This document shows positions 25,806 through 38,005 of a stretch of 64,000 bases of DNA, in pieces. The DNA lies in NCBI RefSeq assembly GCF_042242105.1, contig NC_092026.1, forward strand, positions 19,632,691 to 19,696,690, in the 5' to 3' direction. Position 1 is the stretch's first letter. Each line of letters starts with the position of its first letter. Source of the DNA: Pempheris klunzingeri (lineage: Eukaryota > Chordata > Actinopteri > Acropomatiformes > Pempheridae). Both the position numbers and the translations under genes were made by a program. The notes below the pieces were generated by a model. It worked only from the letters and a program-made list of their open reading frames with translations, was not told the origin of the DNA and did no database searches.

Positions 25806-26035
25806 TCAAATTGCTTGTTTTCAACCAACAGCCCAAAACCCAAATATATTCAATTCACAATCACAGAAGACTTAGAAAAGCAGCAAATCCTCATTTAGAA
25901 ATATGGATATATAAGAATATAAGGATATATTCAGCATTTTGGTTGAAACTAAAGCCATTTATCAAAACAGCTGATGATTCATTTTCTGTTGATCGACAAA
26001 TTGATTATTCATTTGGGGTCAAAATTTAAAGCAAC
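25806..26035. repeat. diverged copy of a dispersed fish repeat (TGATCGAC/ATTGATTA type)
   Basis: Shares TTTTCAACCAACAGCCCAAAACCCAA and the end words TTGATCGACAAATTGATTATTCATTT in degraded form with the copy at about 27.05-27.25 kb. Relationship judged by eye; family unnamed. Confidence 0.5.
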
Positions 26036-26118
26036 AAGTAGGTAAAAATGCAAAGAATGTTTTATGATGACTTGAACACAGACTAAAACTTTCTGGTCTG
26101 TTCTCCTAAGTTCCTCTG

Positions 26119-26123
<5 letters not shown>

Positions 26124-26163
<40 letters not shown>
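26124..26163. repeat. (GT)20 microsatellite
   Basis: Uninterrupted GT dinucleotides of about 40 bp. Confidence 0.95.
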
Positions 26164-26164
<1 letters not shown>

Positions 26165-27049
26165 AAAAGCAGCCCTGCTTGTCTGATATATTAATTAGTG
26201 ACTATAACAGTCCGTCCTGCCTGGAGATGTCAGTGGATGGCTTATAAAACAGTAACACAGTGATCAAAGGCTTTGCACACATTAGCATTTTGGCTAATCA
26301 TGTTTGGACTTGAATAGTGGCTCGCTGTTCATTTTCCATTATGAAGGTGTCACTTAAAGGACAAGTACAGTGTTGAAACAAAGACCTGAGTGTTAGAATA
26401 GACATACACACCAATACCCATTTTAGGGTGATGCTTTGCCAAAATTGCTCATTTATTTATTTTTTTTAACTGAAAGTGCAATACTCCACCTTTGTTACTT
26501 TCCATTTACAGATTACAGTATATATCAGGAATGCAGGTCATGTGACCAAACAAAGATGTAATTGTATGTGACACTTGACCCTTCAACAGTATACAGACAG
26601 ATTACTGTATTAATTAACACAAGCTAAAAACATTTTACTACAGTAAATTCCACATCTAATAGATTTCTCTGAAAGTTTCCCAGGGCAGAGTACCTGCTGT
26701 CACAGTGCATTGTGTTTCCCTCTGTGCATCAACAAAACAATTAATATCTCATTATAGGACAATACAGTGTATTAAAATGACATCCACTTGCAAAAGACTT
26801 AGATTTAATAACCCTACTTTGTTTTCTTTGTTAGAATCAATAAATACTTATGTGATAACATAAATAATGACTTTGTATTCTGCCGTCTTCACAACATAAA
26901 TTAGTAAATTCAAATTTCAAACAATTCAAACAATTTGAGTTTAACAATTCAAATTTAGTTTTCTGTTAATCTGCCAATTATTTTTGCGGATAAATTATTA
27001 ATCATTTAGTATAAGAAATGTATAAGTAAGCAGTAATACAGCAGTGACA

Positions 27050-27245
27050 TCCTTCAACCAACAGTCCAAACCCAAAGCATGGTCAATTTACTATAATATA
27101 TAATGAAGATAAGCAGAAAATCTTTGCATACAAGAGAATGGAAGCAACAAATATTTGGTATTTTTTTATTGATTAATTGATTTGTTGTCGATTGATATTG
27201 TTTTGACCAACTACTCTATTGATCGACTAATTGTTAGAGCTACCA
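27050..27245. repeat. second copy of the dispersed fish repeat
   Basis: Begins CTTCAACCAACAGTCCAAAC and ends TATTGATCGACTAATTGTTA followed by GAGCTACC. It has the same order of words as the 25.8 kb copy, with a better preserved end. Confidence 0.55.
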
Positions 27246-29061
27246 GGACATAAGTTGACCTAAACCAAGAAATCTGGTAGTTAATTACTTTTCTGCTCGA
27301 TTAAAATCAATAATGCAAAAATACTGATTATATGAAGGACCATTTTGTTCAAATGATTTGGGAAAATTCCTTCCTCTTCTCTTGACCTTAAGTTGACCTT
27401 AATGTTTCTCTCTCCATAACTTTGTCCACTTTGCAGTTAGGAGTTGCCGCCGGACTGGGAGCTCATTTCATACTGTATGATTCACTGTAACACTTCACAC
27501 ACAGTATAGCCTGGAGATAATTAATACTAGCCACATTTAAAAGGCTCAGCAGCCCACCATAACACCACACTCTGTGTAACCATATTTTCAAGGACAACAC
27601 ATGTGAAAATGGATTAGCCAGTTTATGAGTGTCGCTGTAACTTCATTAAGCCCATGAAGACTCATTGAAAATCAGCATGTTCAAATCAGGGCTTCTGATG
27701 TACAAGTCCTCCAAGTATCCCTGCCTCTTCACGTGGAGTAAATAGGTAGTGTGGTAAATGCAGCAAAAAATCAACTCAAGGGCTTCTTGAATTAGCCAAA
27801 TCCAAGAGCAGTCACATCCAGTGAAGACGGGCCCGTATAGAAAAGTATCTTCCTTTTAACGCAGGGAGGACCAGAGACACACAGTGGCCCTTTTTGACAA
27901 GGTCACAGCTTCAAATGATTGCAGTGGAAATATAGCACATGAGCCTTTTTTTGCATAGCAACAACAAAAGTGTCATTAATAACTACAACGCAGCCAGGTT
28001 TTCACATGCACATGGCTGATGTGCTGAGAGATTCGACAGTTTTGAGCACGAGGAGAACTAACAATGAGATCAGCTGTTGTAAAAGTTGCTCTGGAGGTCA
28101 TTCATTAGCTGATAATCGCTTGCTATTAAAGACCTTTTCTGCCTCTGGAATCATAGATCTCTTTTTAAGTGAGGAGCCTTCATTGATAACTCCCCCCTGC
28201 AGCCCCTAAAACCACACCTTCAACTTGGAGGTTGAGTCACTAGATTCACTTTAAACTTTTAGACATCTTGTTTTACTGACCACCACCCTCCTGTAGCTGA
28301 GGGAGGCAGCCCTCCACCACCCCACCCCGATGTACAGCCAGGGCCTAGCAGACTGCATGCACAGGTAGTGGCCACTGTAACACATCAGCACTAGCAGGCA
28401 GCACCACCCTAACTGCTAAGGGAGTGTACCTACATCTTACCTAGTGACAGGGAAAACAGAGCGCCACAGACCAGGCTAATCATTAAAAAAAACCAAAAAA
28501 AAAACTGCTTATGCAAACTCATTTAAAGCTCAAGTTCAGCACGTTTATAATTAACAGCACTTTGTTTGAACTAAATCCACATGATTCGTCTGAAAAAGCA
28601 TCTCCCTCACCATCATTTCCCTGGATGATAACTCACTGTATGAATGAATAATGACTTGAAATAGATCCGTTGTATCATAACACATAGCTATCAATAATAC
28701 ATCACTGTGGAGGAATAGCTCTCTATGCATAGACACAGAATGACCTACTACAGCCTTGTTATAGCCTACTGCAGTGTTATATGGCACAGCCTACATAAAA
28801 TTGACTGCTATGAAATGATTTTTTTCAAATCAGCTCCCAATACCTGCTTCGCCCAGTGCCGCAAGTCCAGCGCCAACCAGGATTAAAAAAAAAAAAAAAA
28901 AAAAAAAAACCCTCTCTACCTACACGCACTGTAAGTTGAAAATACAGTCGGCGGTCATGTTTTGACGAAAGCCGCTTGGCCAAATCATAACCTCGTTGCA
29001 AAAAAATTTCCCCCCCCCAAGAAATGCACGCAGCGCAGCAGCGAGCGCACATCCCTGCCTC

Positions 29062-29120
29062 GCCACCACCACCACACCACCACCACCACCACCAGCGGCG
29101 GCTGCTGCTGCTGCTGCTGG
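29062..29120. repeat. compound trinucleotide repeat (CCA)n-(GGC)n-(TGC)n
   Basis: On the jcad-sense (minus) strand it reads as about seven CAG units, then CCG, then about twelve TGG units with one interruption. It lies in the predicted promoter/first exon, not in a credible coding frame. Confidence 0.85.
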
Positions 29121-29264
29121 GCGCTGATCTGTCGAAGGGCGAACATTTTGAGGTGTGTGCAAGTTGACGCGCGGTTAACGGGGAGGTTTTGCAGATGCGT
29201 CTTCGCTGACTGTGAGTGTTTACCAAGACCCGCTGCCCTGCGCTACCGGGGAGGCTACGTGAGC

Positions 29265-29302
29265 CACACACACGCACGCACACACACTCATACACTCACA
29301 CT

Positions 29303-29329
<27 letters not shown>
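29265..29329. repeat. imperfect (CA)n microsatellite
   Basis: CA dinucleotides with CGCACG and CTCATA interruptions, then about 24 uninterrupted bases. Confidence 0.9.
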
Positions 29330-29333
<4 letters not shown>

Positions 29334-32300
29334 ACGGCAACCCCTCCCTAGAAATAAGCCAGTGTAGGCAGAGTGCAAAACAGCATGCAGCAAGATGCCA
29401 TAACATTGCAAAAAAAACCAATAAGGGCGTAGCGGCAGAGAGACGCATACCTGGGAAGATGCTTGGCGCGGCCGTCGCAGTTCCCCTGCGCCCAGCTTTA
29501 GCTGCTGAGACTGAGAGCACTGCACAGAGCCTGAGCCGAGCATGCCTATTGGTAGGCAGAGACGCGCTGGTTGCTGGCTGCCTGGACTGGGCTCTCCTCA
29601 CTACAGCTGAGGTGGGGTGGGCTCCTCACATGCAGGCAGCTACAGAGAGGGATGTCAGAAATGGTTTCTTCCAAACTGTTTCTCCTAACTTTGCTTTTTT
29701 TTCATAGCAACAGTCTTTTTTTTTTTTTTTTTCATTCAGTCTGGCATATTGACTTGAATGATAACTACAGATGTATGGAGCAGTGAGGTCTGCGTCTCCA
29801 TGTTCAGCACATTAAAAACCTGACAGGGACACACCTTGTGTATTTTCTACAAGAACGCTCGGTCACCGCTCGTGCTCATTTTTACTGCATTACTTAACTG
29901 ATTTTAAAACTCAACAGCCAAATCAACTGACAAATTTCAATACGAAGGCCCATGCATCTGCCATCCTGTTAAGTTTTAGATGTGCAGTACGGCAGTGAGC
30001 AGCACCGCGCCCTTGGTGATGTTGATGACTCGTCACTGTGTGTGTCCCCCCTCCCATCCAATGCCAAGACAGCTTGGCTAATTAAATGTGCTGGGCTCAG
30101 GCCTTCCTGTGCCAACTGTGACATGCTGCACTCTGAGGGATCCCTCATTCGCAGGAGTGACTGGGCAACGCATACGTCCCAGAGATCCACTCACTGATGA
30201 CGAAGTGTCAAAGCCTGACCTCGGGGGTCCCTGCAAAAAGCCTGTCACTTTTTTTTCACTTATTTTGGGGATACATCTGGGCGCTTTCCATTGCATGGTC
30301 AGTGGCTCCTGGTTCCAAGGCTCATCTGAGAGCTGCTAACTGCAGCTGGTTTTTATTACAGCTTCCTTCAAGTCCACATCTGAGTGTGGAAAGCATACAC
30401 ACGCCGGAGCTGGCTTACATTTGTGCCAAGTCGGCTTTGCTGGCAGTACAATCTGCCTGACTGGGCTGGCTAATTTCACACCATTTTCACTCATCAAACT
30501 TAACAGCATAGATCCAAATAACTATGTAAATCTTTCCTGTAGTATAACCATTATTAAAGGTTCACTATACGGGATCTCAGCATCTCAGAGCTGAACACCT
30601 GAACACTACCCCACCTTCCACACCTACGCGGCTGAGTCTCTTATATGTTGTGACTGAAAACTGGAAACCTCTCTTACTTTTTGTGCTACACTGTTAGCGT
30701 AATAACTTATCAGAGTCTGTCGCTGGGCAGCAGCTCAGACTCGTCTTTCGGCTGGGTTTCTCTGTGTTACTCAGGTTGCCATTACTCCACTGTATCTTTA
30801 CATAGCTAATAGTTGTTCAATGCTGTATTCATGTTCTAAGTGCCGTATAGAGAGACTTCTAGAGGTAACTTGTACTTCTCCCTGTTTGAGAGTCAAATGT
30901 TGCATTTGAAGGTCAGAGGTCAAGACTTTTGAATTCAAAAGTTCTGATCAAGCCTTGTCCATTAAATCTCCAGTCCAGATTGTCCAGCTGGTCCAGTTAA
31001 ATGATGACCATTTCTATTTCTTATCTGCTTCATTTACTGCTCAAACCACTATGACACAAATATTTAACCAGAAAAAAACCACTGCCTGTGAGCATGCTTT
31101 TGTTGTGAATGTGAATCTTTGCTTTTTTCACATTCATATCTTAACAAAAGAAGTAGTGGACCACAACAATGTTTAGTGACAACAACCTGGAAACATCCAC
31201 ATGTTTTACTTGTTAGATTTCCTCTGTCTGAAAGCATTTTTATGAATGTAATCTTAACCATAAACTGTAAGATACTTCCCTTACCCTAGAAGCAGAGTTG
31301 ACACTAATACTTGGGTGAAAATTGTAATTCATACACTATTTACTTACTGGATTTGTTCCTTCATTTCCAGAAGAATTTCACCAATGAGATATGGTTATAG
31401 CTCTCCAAAAACCAGTAAGTGGAGTGGAGTCGCACCCTGGTTCCCTTGACAAAAAGCCAATTGAATGTTTCCAGTGGATTTTGGATTATTGCAGAAATAA
31501 GCCGTGTGGCAAACAAAAGTTTATGATACATGTTTTGTTCAGCGAGATAATTTTCACAGATGAGCATCACGTTTAGGATTTTTGAAGTGTAAATGCAGTC
31601 GCCAGAAGTAAAAAGATCATTTTAGGCTGTAAACGAACTACACCACGGTCCCATGACCTCGTCCCCACCACCAGGCTACACAATTTGAATGTACCACGAC
31701 CGGAAAATACTATAGATTGATGAATCTAGAACTTGGAATGTTTTTGTTAGAATACTTTGCTAGAGCGCCGTTGTAAACACAACCAGCGACTGAAAAGGTG
31801 GGCTGGTGAGCAGACGAGTTTCTGTGTGCAGTGTGATGACGTTTAATGTCCCAGACAGCCTCTGTACTCATTTAGCCACTTATTAGCAACCGCCTTTATT
31901 AAGACACGTAAAAGCTGACGAAATGCTGACGTATTTTATAACATAAAATTCTCTTAAGGTTCTGTTAAGCTTAGACCTAATTTCTGGTTAAACCAAATAC
32001 AAATAAAAGGTTTCCACACATTTCCAGGTTTTAGGACTCATTCCTGCAGCACTAAAATTGTTACACCTCATCTAATTATGCTCAGTTTGTAAAGAGCTTT
32101 AGGAAATCTTAATGCCACCACTCCGTGCATCGGTCTTTGTTTTGGGTGTCATTTTAAATGCTGCCAGCCTGGAAAACCTGCTGAACACAGACTACTGTAT
32201 CAGCTCTTCTCCTGCTTCCTGTCACACTGTCAAGGCACTGGCAGCAATACCCATCTCTATGGCAACATAACATATGTCATTTGGTGGATGCTTGTGTACC

Positions 32301-32820
32301 TTACAGTATTTGAGTGCTTCTTTTTTTGGTTTGAGCACATTGAGGGTCAATGTTGCTGGAATTTTACCTGAGAGACTGAATCCACTTTCACATTTTGAAA
32401 AGGTTTTAAATATGGTGTCAGCGTTGTTCGCTTTTCATTATGGTTTTAGTTGAAGTGTCTTGGCCTTGGAATTTGACTCTTCCCTGAAGAGCCAAAAAAC
32501 CGATAGCTTAATTGATGTTTGGTGTGTTTTCTCCTGATCATGGCATGATCATCATCAGCTTATTGAATTTTTTTCAAGCTTTTTGGTCTTTGACCTTGAC
32601 CACCTTTACACCTGCTCTAGACGGAGACATGACCGAATCTGGCCTTGAGATTTACTTTGAAATAGTCTGTGGTTTATATCTGCCCGCTGTGGCAGTGTGA
32701 TACGGAATCATGTCATTTGGCAGATGAAAAATTACGTTGCCATTTCCACGGCCTGTCATGTAGCCGGCTGCATGCTACAGTGGGTGGTCTAACACACATA
32801 TAAGCTTTGCTCTACTTCAC

Positions 32821-32821
32821 G

Positions 32822-32856
<35 letters not shown>
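32821..32856. repeat. (GCAG)9 tetranucleotide microsatellite
   Basis: Nine perfect or near-perfect GCAG units. Confidence 0.92.
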
Positions 32857-35781
32857 ACTTTTACTGGTTGGAGGCATTTGCTTCAAATTTACTGCTCTTA
32901 AAGGAATCAACTATAGGGCTCATAGATAGGCAAAAGAAAATAACACAACACAACTGTGGAGGTGAGGGGCCCTCTTCTAGTATCAGATAGTGAACTTTGA
33001 CTCTCTGTTGAGAGATTTCGTCATCTGAAGACTTTTTGGCTTCACATTAAACAGTTCCATACATTGCCTGAATGTTGTGCTCTAATTGTGCTTATTCTTA
33101 GAGCAGCTGTTAGCCGGAGGTGAATGTCTCACTTTAGATTGAACTCATTACACATACAGGAGGTGTTGCGGCATGTTTTTCCCATCAGTGGTACAGAAGG
33201 AAGAAAGATCTGCTTGGGTTGTTTGAGACTTGAAGAAGGTTGGTTGGCTATGTTACAGTTATGGTGGAGTCTTGCGGTTCGTGCGGTAAAGGAAACGGCC
33301 ACGAATACGGACAATTAAGAGCAACAGGAAAAATAATCAGCACACTACAGTGAACTTAAAATGGTTTTTGCTACAATGGAAGTCATTAGTGCAAGAGGTA
33401 ATTTCCATACCTGAATTAGAAATCCATTCATTTTGATCTGGCAGTTCCAGATGTAGGTTTTACTGCAACAGGAGATTTACAAGTAAGTCATAGATACACG
33501 TACCGTAGCATTCATTTGTAGTTGTGCTTGTAGCCTCTTATTTTAGCTCCGTTTTGGCTGCTACTAATGGCTGCTAAATGTTCTTAGAATTTCACCAGCC
33601 CTGTAAGTTTTTCTAAATGATTTGTTTATTTGGAAATGTTGGCAAGCACAAAATATACCAAGTTCTTAGACTAATATTTCAATTTCTTTATGTGTCCAAT
33701 AAACAACCTACCTGTCCCACCAACCTAAACATGAAGTACACTCACCTAAAGGAGCAGAGAGAACATATATATATATCTACATACATATTGTAAATACAAT
33801 ATACATATATAATAAGTGTATACCCACACTTTTAACATTTGGAGTGGCATGTGAAAATAAACAGAGCACCTAAGGTATTGCTTCTCTCTTCACCTAAATA
33901 AATCCAAGCAGTTTTAGCAGGCAAACTGTATATACAGTGGTCTACATGATTAAATATCCTAAACTGGGAAAAACTGCGGAGAGGTATCATGCATGGTTTG
34001 AAGTTTACCTAAATAGGTCAAAACCGGATCACAGAAGGAGAGGAATCTGCCCCTGGACCCCCTGAGTAGTTTATCTCTCTAACTGTATGTATTGCATCAA
34101 GTCGCTTTAGGCGGATTTGTTGACGTCCAATGCAGTAATATTCTCCTGCACGCAAGCAGTGTCTTTCCCTTATTATAGAATAAGGAAATATGTCTTTTCC
34201 TTATTATAGAATATTTTCTATCTGTGATATCACACGTTACTGTTGCTGCTTTGGGCTGGAAACAACTATTCATTGTTTTAAAGATCACAGACCAGTAATT
34301 TGCCAGTGCAGGGCGCAACCAAAACACATATGGTTTAAGTTGGCAGAGAAAATAACGACGTCTGCCTCAACGTGCATCAACCTGAATCAGGGTATATTTA
34401 AGCTAGTCTAGCTTTGGAAAAATGAGCTTGATGTTGACCTTTGAACTGTATTGTTTTTAGTTTTGCACAAGAAATAGAGTCATTCACTCTTCGTAGAGCA
34501 CGGTTCCAAATGTCCTCTTCCATGTCCTTCCTCAGCTCGTCCCCCACTCTGCTCTCATCTTTGTGAGGTTTATGTTTTTAAGAAAGCTATCCAATCATTT
34601 GTTCACGCCTGAATTAAAAGGGCTGTGTTCCTCGTTAACTTTGATTGTCAGCTGTTTCGAACCAGACAGAGTGCATGCAGTGGATTTATCCGAGCTTTAT
34701 CTGCTGGTTGCTGCTGCTGGTAACACTGATGAGAGCCGTGAGAGTGAAGAAAAACCAAAACATTTGGGTAAATGACGCTAAAATGCTCCAGAGCTGAGGG
34801 AAGCTGCAGATTCAAATAATAATTCTCTGTGTTTTCATCACTGAGAGATCCTGTTCACATTACATGTAGTCATTTGATCTGGCGTCAGTGTAAAAGTAGT
34901 GATTAGAGCAGCTTTTCAGATTTCAGATTCAAAAACAGCCTTTAATGTTTAGTGTTCCTGGGTTTTGTATGGGGAGTTTTGTGCACTCCAAAAACTAGTC
35001 TAAAAGCCTGGTTTTGCACAAACTTTTCTAGTTGTCAAGGAGAAACTGGTGTCCAGTGCGTTGTAGGTCATTTTAATTGTAATCTTATTTCTTCTGTTTC
35101 CAAAATGTTCCTCTCCTCCTCTCGCTGTCTGCCTGGACTGAAACAAGACTGTCATGACTTCCTTCCATGAAGAGAAACATTGATTTTGGCTCAGCGGGGA
35201 TCATGCAAAACAGCCTCTCATTAAAATCATAATTAGAACTTGGAAATGGCACATGGGGTTCAACTCTGGGGCGAGCTGAAAATCACTGGAAACTATTAAA
35301 CTTGCACTTAGCCTTTCACTCCCAAACAAAAGGGTTGTGACATCTCACACAACGTGAGATGAAAGCTAAAAGCAACGTCACATCAGCTGAAGCAGTCTGT
35401 CTCCAGCATTATATAGAAGTCTAACTGTTTCTCTCTGCAGAGTCGAGAAAACACACTTTGATGTCTCAGCCTGTCCTGCTTCATCCTTTTTAGTGACCAA
35501 ACAATTAGTTAATTAGATACTAAAACTTGTGTGTGATATTCATCTTATTGTGAAGGGTAAAAGAAATATGAAAACATGTTAGTATCCTTCTTGACGTATT
35601 TTTCAATGTCAAGGGCATTCGTTCTTTTCCACCTGAAGGTCACTGCCGTGCATCATCGTCATCACCCATTCTTACCCAAATACCAAACTACGTCACATCA
35701 ACTCTAACAATCCTCATAAACTCCCCCCTTAGTTGTGAAGCTCCAGTTCAAACATTAACACACACGCATTCACATAAACAT

Positions 35782-35804
35782 CACACACACACACACACAC
35801 ACAC
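35782..35804. repeat. (CA)n microsatellite
   Basis: About 23 bp of uninterrupted CA. Confidence 0.9.
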
Positions 35805-38005
35805 AACCACACACACTCTGCCCTCTCCCTGTCCCCAGCCCTGGTTGCCTTGGAGACAGCTGAGATGGGACCCCATCTCACTACACACCAATAGGGCTGT
35901 GTGACTGGTTGGAGAAGAGAGTATGGGATCTTTATCGCCATCTAGCAGCCAAGACAGAGAAAGGCCTTTCATTTTTTTGAAGCCAAGATTCTGCCTAGTA
36001 ACCCAATATGCTGACTGCTCCTGGTGCTGAAATCCAGACATGAATTTCTGATGAGATGCATAGTACAGTGGGGCTTTGTACAAGATGTAAAGTTCAATAT
36101 GGTCCCAATAATTTTATGTTATGTATTTTATACAGTTGTGGAAGAAGCATGCGGTTGTTGTACTTCAGTAAAAGTAGTAATACCACAACCTAAAAATACT
36201 CCATTATCATTAGAAGACCGTTTGTTTGCATTATACATCATATTATTTAATTATTACATCTGCATTCATGACTGAGTGACAGTGTAAAGTAATTTAATCA
36301 GTAAGAGTTCGCCATATTTCATACAATTGCCATATCTTGTGTGTAAAACGTTAATCTGCAAAGTAACAACTAACTATGACTTTACAATAAAAGTACCTCT
36401 GAATTGTAATGATATAGACCTGCAGAAGCATATTATGCAAATACTCCAGTGAAGTACAGTACTTAGTTAAATGTACCTGGCTTTCATTATCTTGTAGTAT
36501 TCTAGAAGAAAGACCAGATAAATGTATTTTACTGTTATGTTTAAGCTCTAGTCTGTTCTGTGATATCATTTCAATATTCTTTTCTGCGTCCTGACACATT
36601 TGTCGCATCAGATTTTTCTGTTTTGTTCACCAAACACGTAATCAAACTCAGTACAGCGGGTTTTGAAGCTTTAGTACACACAGCATGTAGATAACATACT
36701 TTTACATATGTCTTCCCCCCACAGAATATCACACAATCTGAGACAGCTGGTCAGGAATATACTGCAGTTTATTAATTCTAATAGATGTGTTATATTAAAT
36801 ATTAAAAACATCAAGTAAAAATGGCCACATATATACGGAGCAGCAGAAGCAGGAGTTTGGGCTGAACTGAGCAGGACACTGTTGTGCTTTTAATTTCTAC
36901 TTGGCTGGGGACAAAAGATAGATAATCCTTGTGCTACACACGTCATATGTGAAACGAAGCCACAGACACACTCAAGTGTTGACCTGTCTCTATGTTAAAG
37001 GTTTTAGATAGATACCCTATTCACCATAATGTGAAAGTGCAGTGAGGAATGTCAACAAATTCGTATTAATGTCATTAAAGAGTAACGCTGACCTCTAGTG
37101 GGTTAACTTCTCACCTTTCTGCAGTGATGTAGAGGTGTACCTGTTTGTGACCACACCCTGGTTGTGATGCAGGGTTATTCAGCCTGGTGTGAAGTTGCTC
37201 TTTAACAAACATAATACTCTGTGCCTCCAGAAAATAAAGAAATCGTTTACACACAGGGCAGGAAACCAGCTTTGTTGTCCACTCTCCACCGCTCGCTGGC
37301 CACTTTTATTATCTATTGTCAGCCAAATAGCTCTTCCAAACATTTTTCTAGCACCAAATGATGGTTTGTTGCCAAATGAAGCCTCTAGCAGAGGAGACAA
37401 ATATACCAGCGGCCGTGGGCTGGTGTCACTTTTCCCACCCTGTTAACACCTGATTGATGCACAATATATCTTGGAACGATCTTCCCATCTAATGAAATTT
37501 GAGGTCACTACAGTTTCAGTCTATACCTCAATATCATCTAGTGATATTCATGCGCAGGTGAAAATAAAGCATCTATGCACTGTACCTATTTTAAATGTGA
37601 ACGATCCCACAATGTGCAGAAACAACCGCCTCGTGCCCTTTGTGCCCAGCAAGACAAATTACCTCTAGCTATCTGTTCTGCCTTGGTCCACAGCGTGTAC
37701 TACTGTTGAACCCACCTGAAGCATAGTATTGTCATTTAAATGTAGATATAGGCAAGGGTGATTGGAGCTAACACAACAGATCAAAAAGAGATATCACACA
37801 TACAGTACACTTAACAAAGATCAACATAGAAATAAAAGACAAAAATATCAAGAAATAAACCTCTTCATATGGTAACATAAGATATGGCATATACCGTAGA
37901 ACTTAGCCTCATGAAACTACTCATTTGCTTTGAAAGAAAACATCCACAAACACTAATTGTGGTGTGGTGGTGATATACTGAAGGTCTTTGTAAACATTCT
38001 CTGTT

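Larger units (their letters stand above)
24386..28840 (-). other. probable jcad 5' intron, repeat-bearing
   Basis: No coding exon is recognised. The stretch holds a (GT)20 microsatellite, two diverged copies of a dispersed fish repeat (about 25.81-26.03 and 27.05-27.25 kb) and otherwise AT-rich sequence. It lies between the jcad 5'UTR acceptor and the GC-rich candidate promoter, so it is most simply the first intron. Confidence 0.45.
28840..29600 (-). promoter_or_regulatory. GC-rich putative jcad promoter and non-coding first exon
   Basis: Base composition rises sharply, CpG dinucleotides become frequent, and minus-strand donor-like sites occur at 29447 (CCCAG|gtatgc), 28919 and 28843. This is the only promoter-like sequence between the spliced jcad 5'UTR and the intergenic desert to the right. 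It contains an A-run (about 28885-28909), a CCA/GCC/GCT trinucleotide cluster (29062-29120) and a CA microsatellite. The exact start site and which donor is used cannot be set from sequence alone. Confidence 0.4.
29601..38005. other. intergenic region between jcad and kcnj9
   Basis: No coding exon with homology or splice support was found. It contains a (GCAG)9 tract, a CA microsatellite at about 35.78 kb and TA-rich stretches near 33.77-33.82 kb. The right end must include the kcnj9 3'UTR; minus-strand AATAAA candidates lie at about 37.30 and 36.77 kb. Confidence 0.5.

Noticed and set aside
28920-29295. Minus-strand frames with Ala, Gly and Val runs in the GC-rich region
   Set aside because: The runs are just the CAG/CCG/TGG repeat read as codons; no conserved residues. 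Treated as 5'UTR/promoter sequence.
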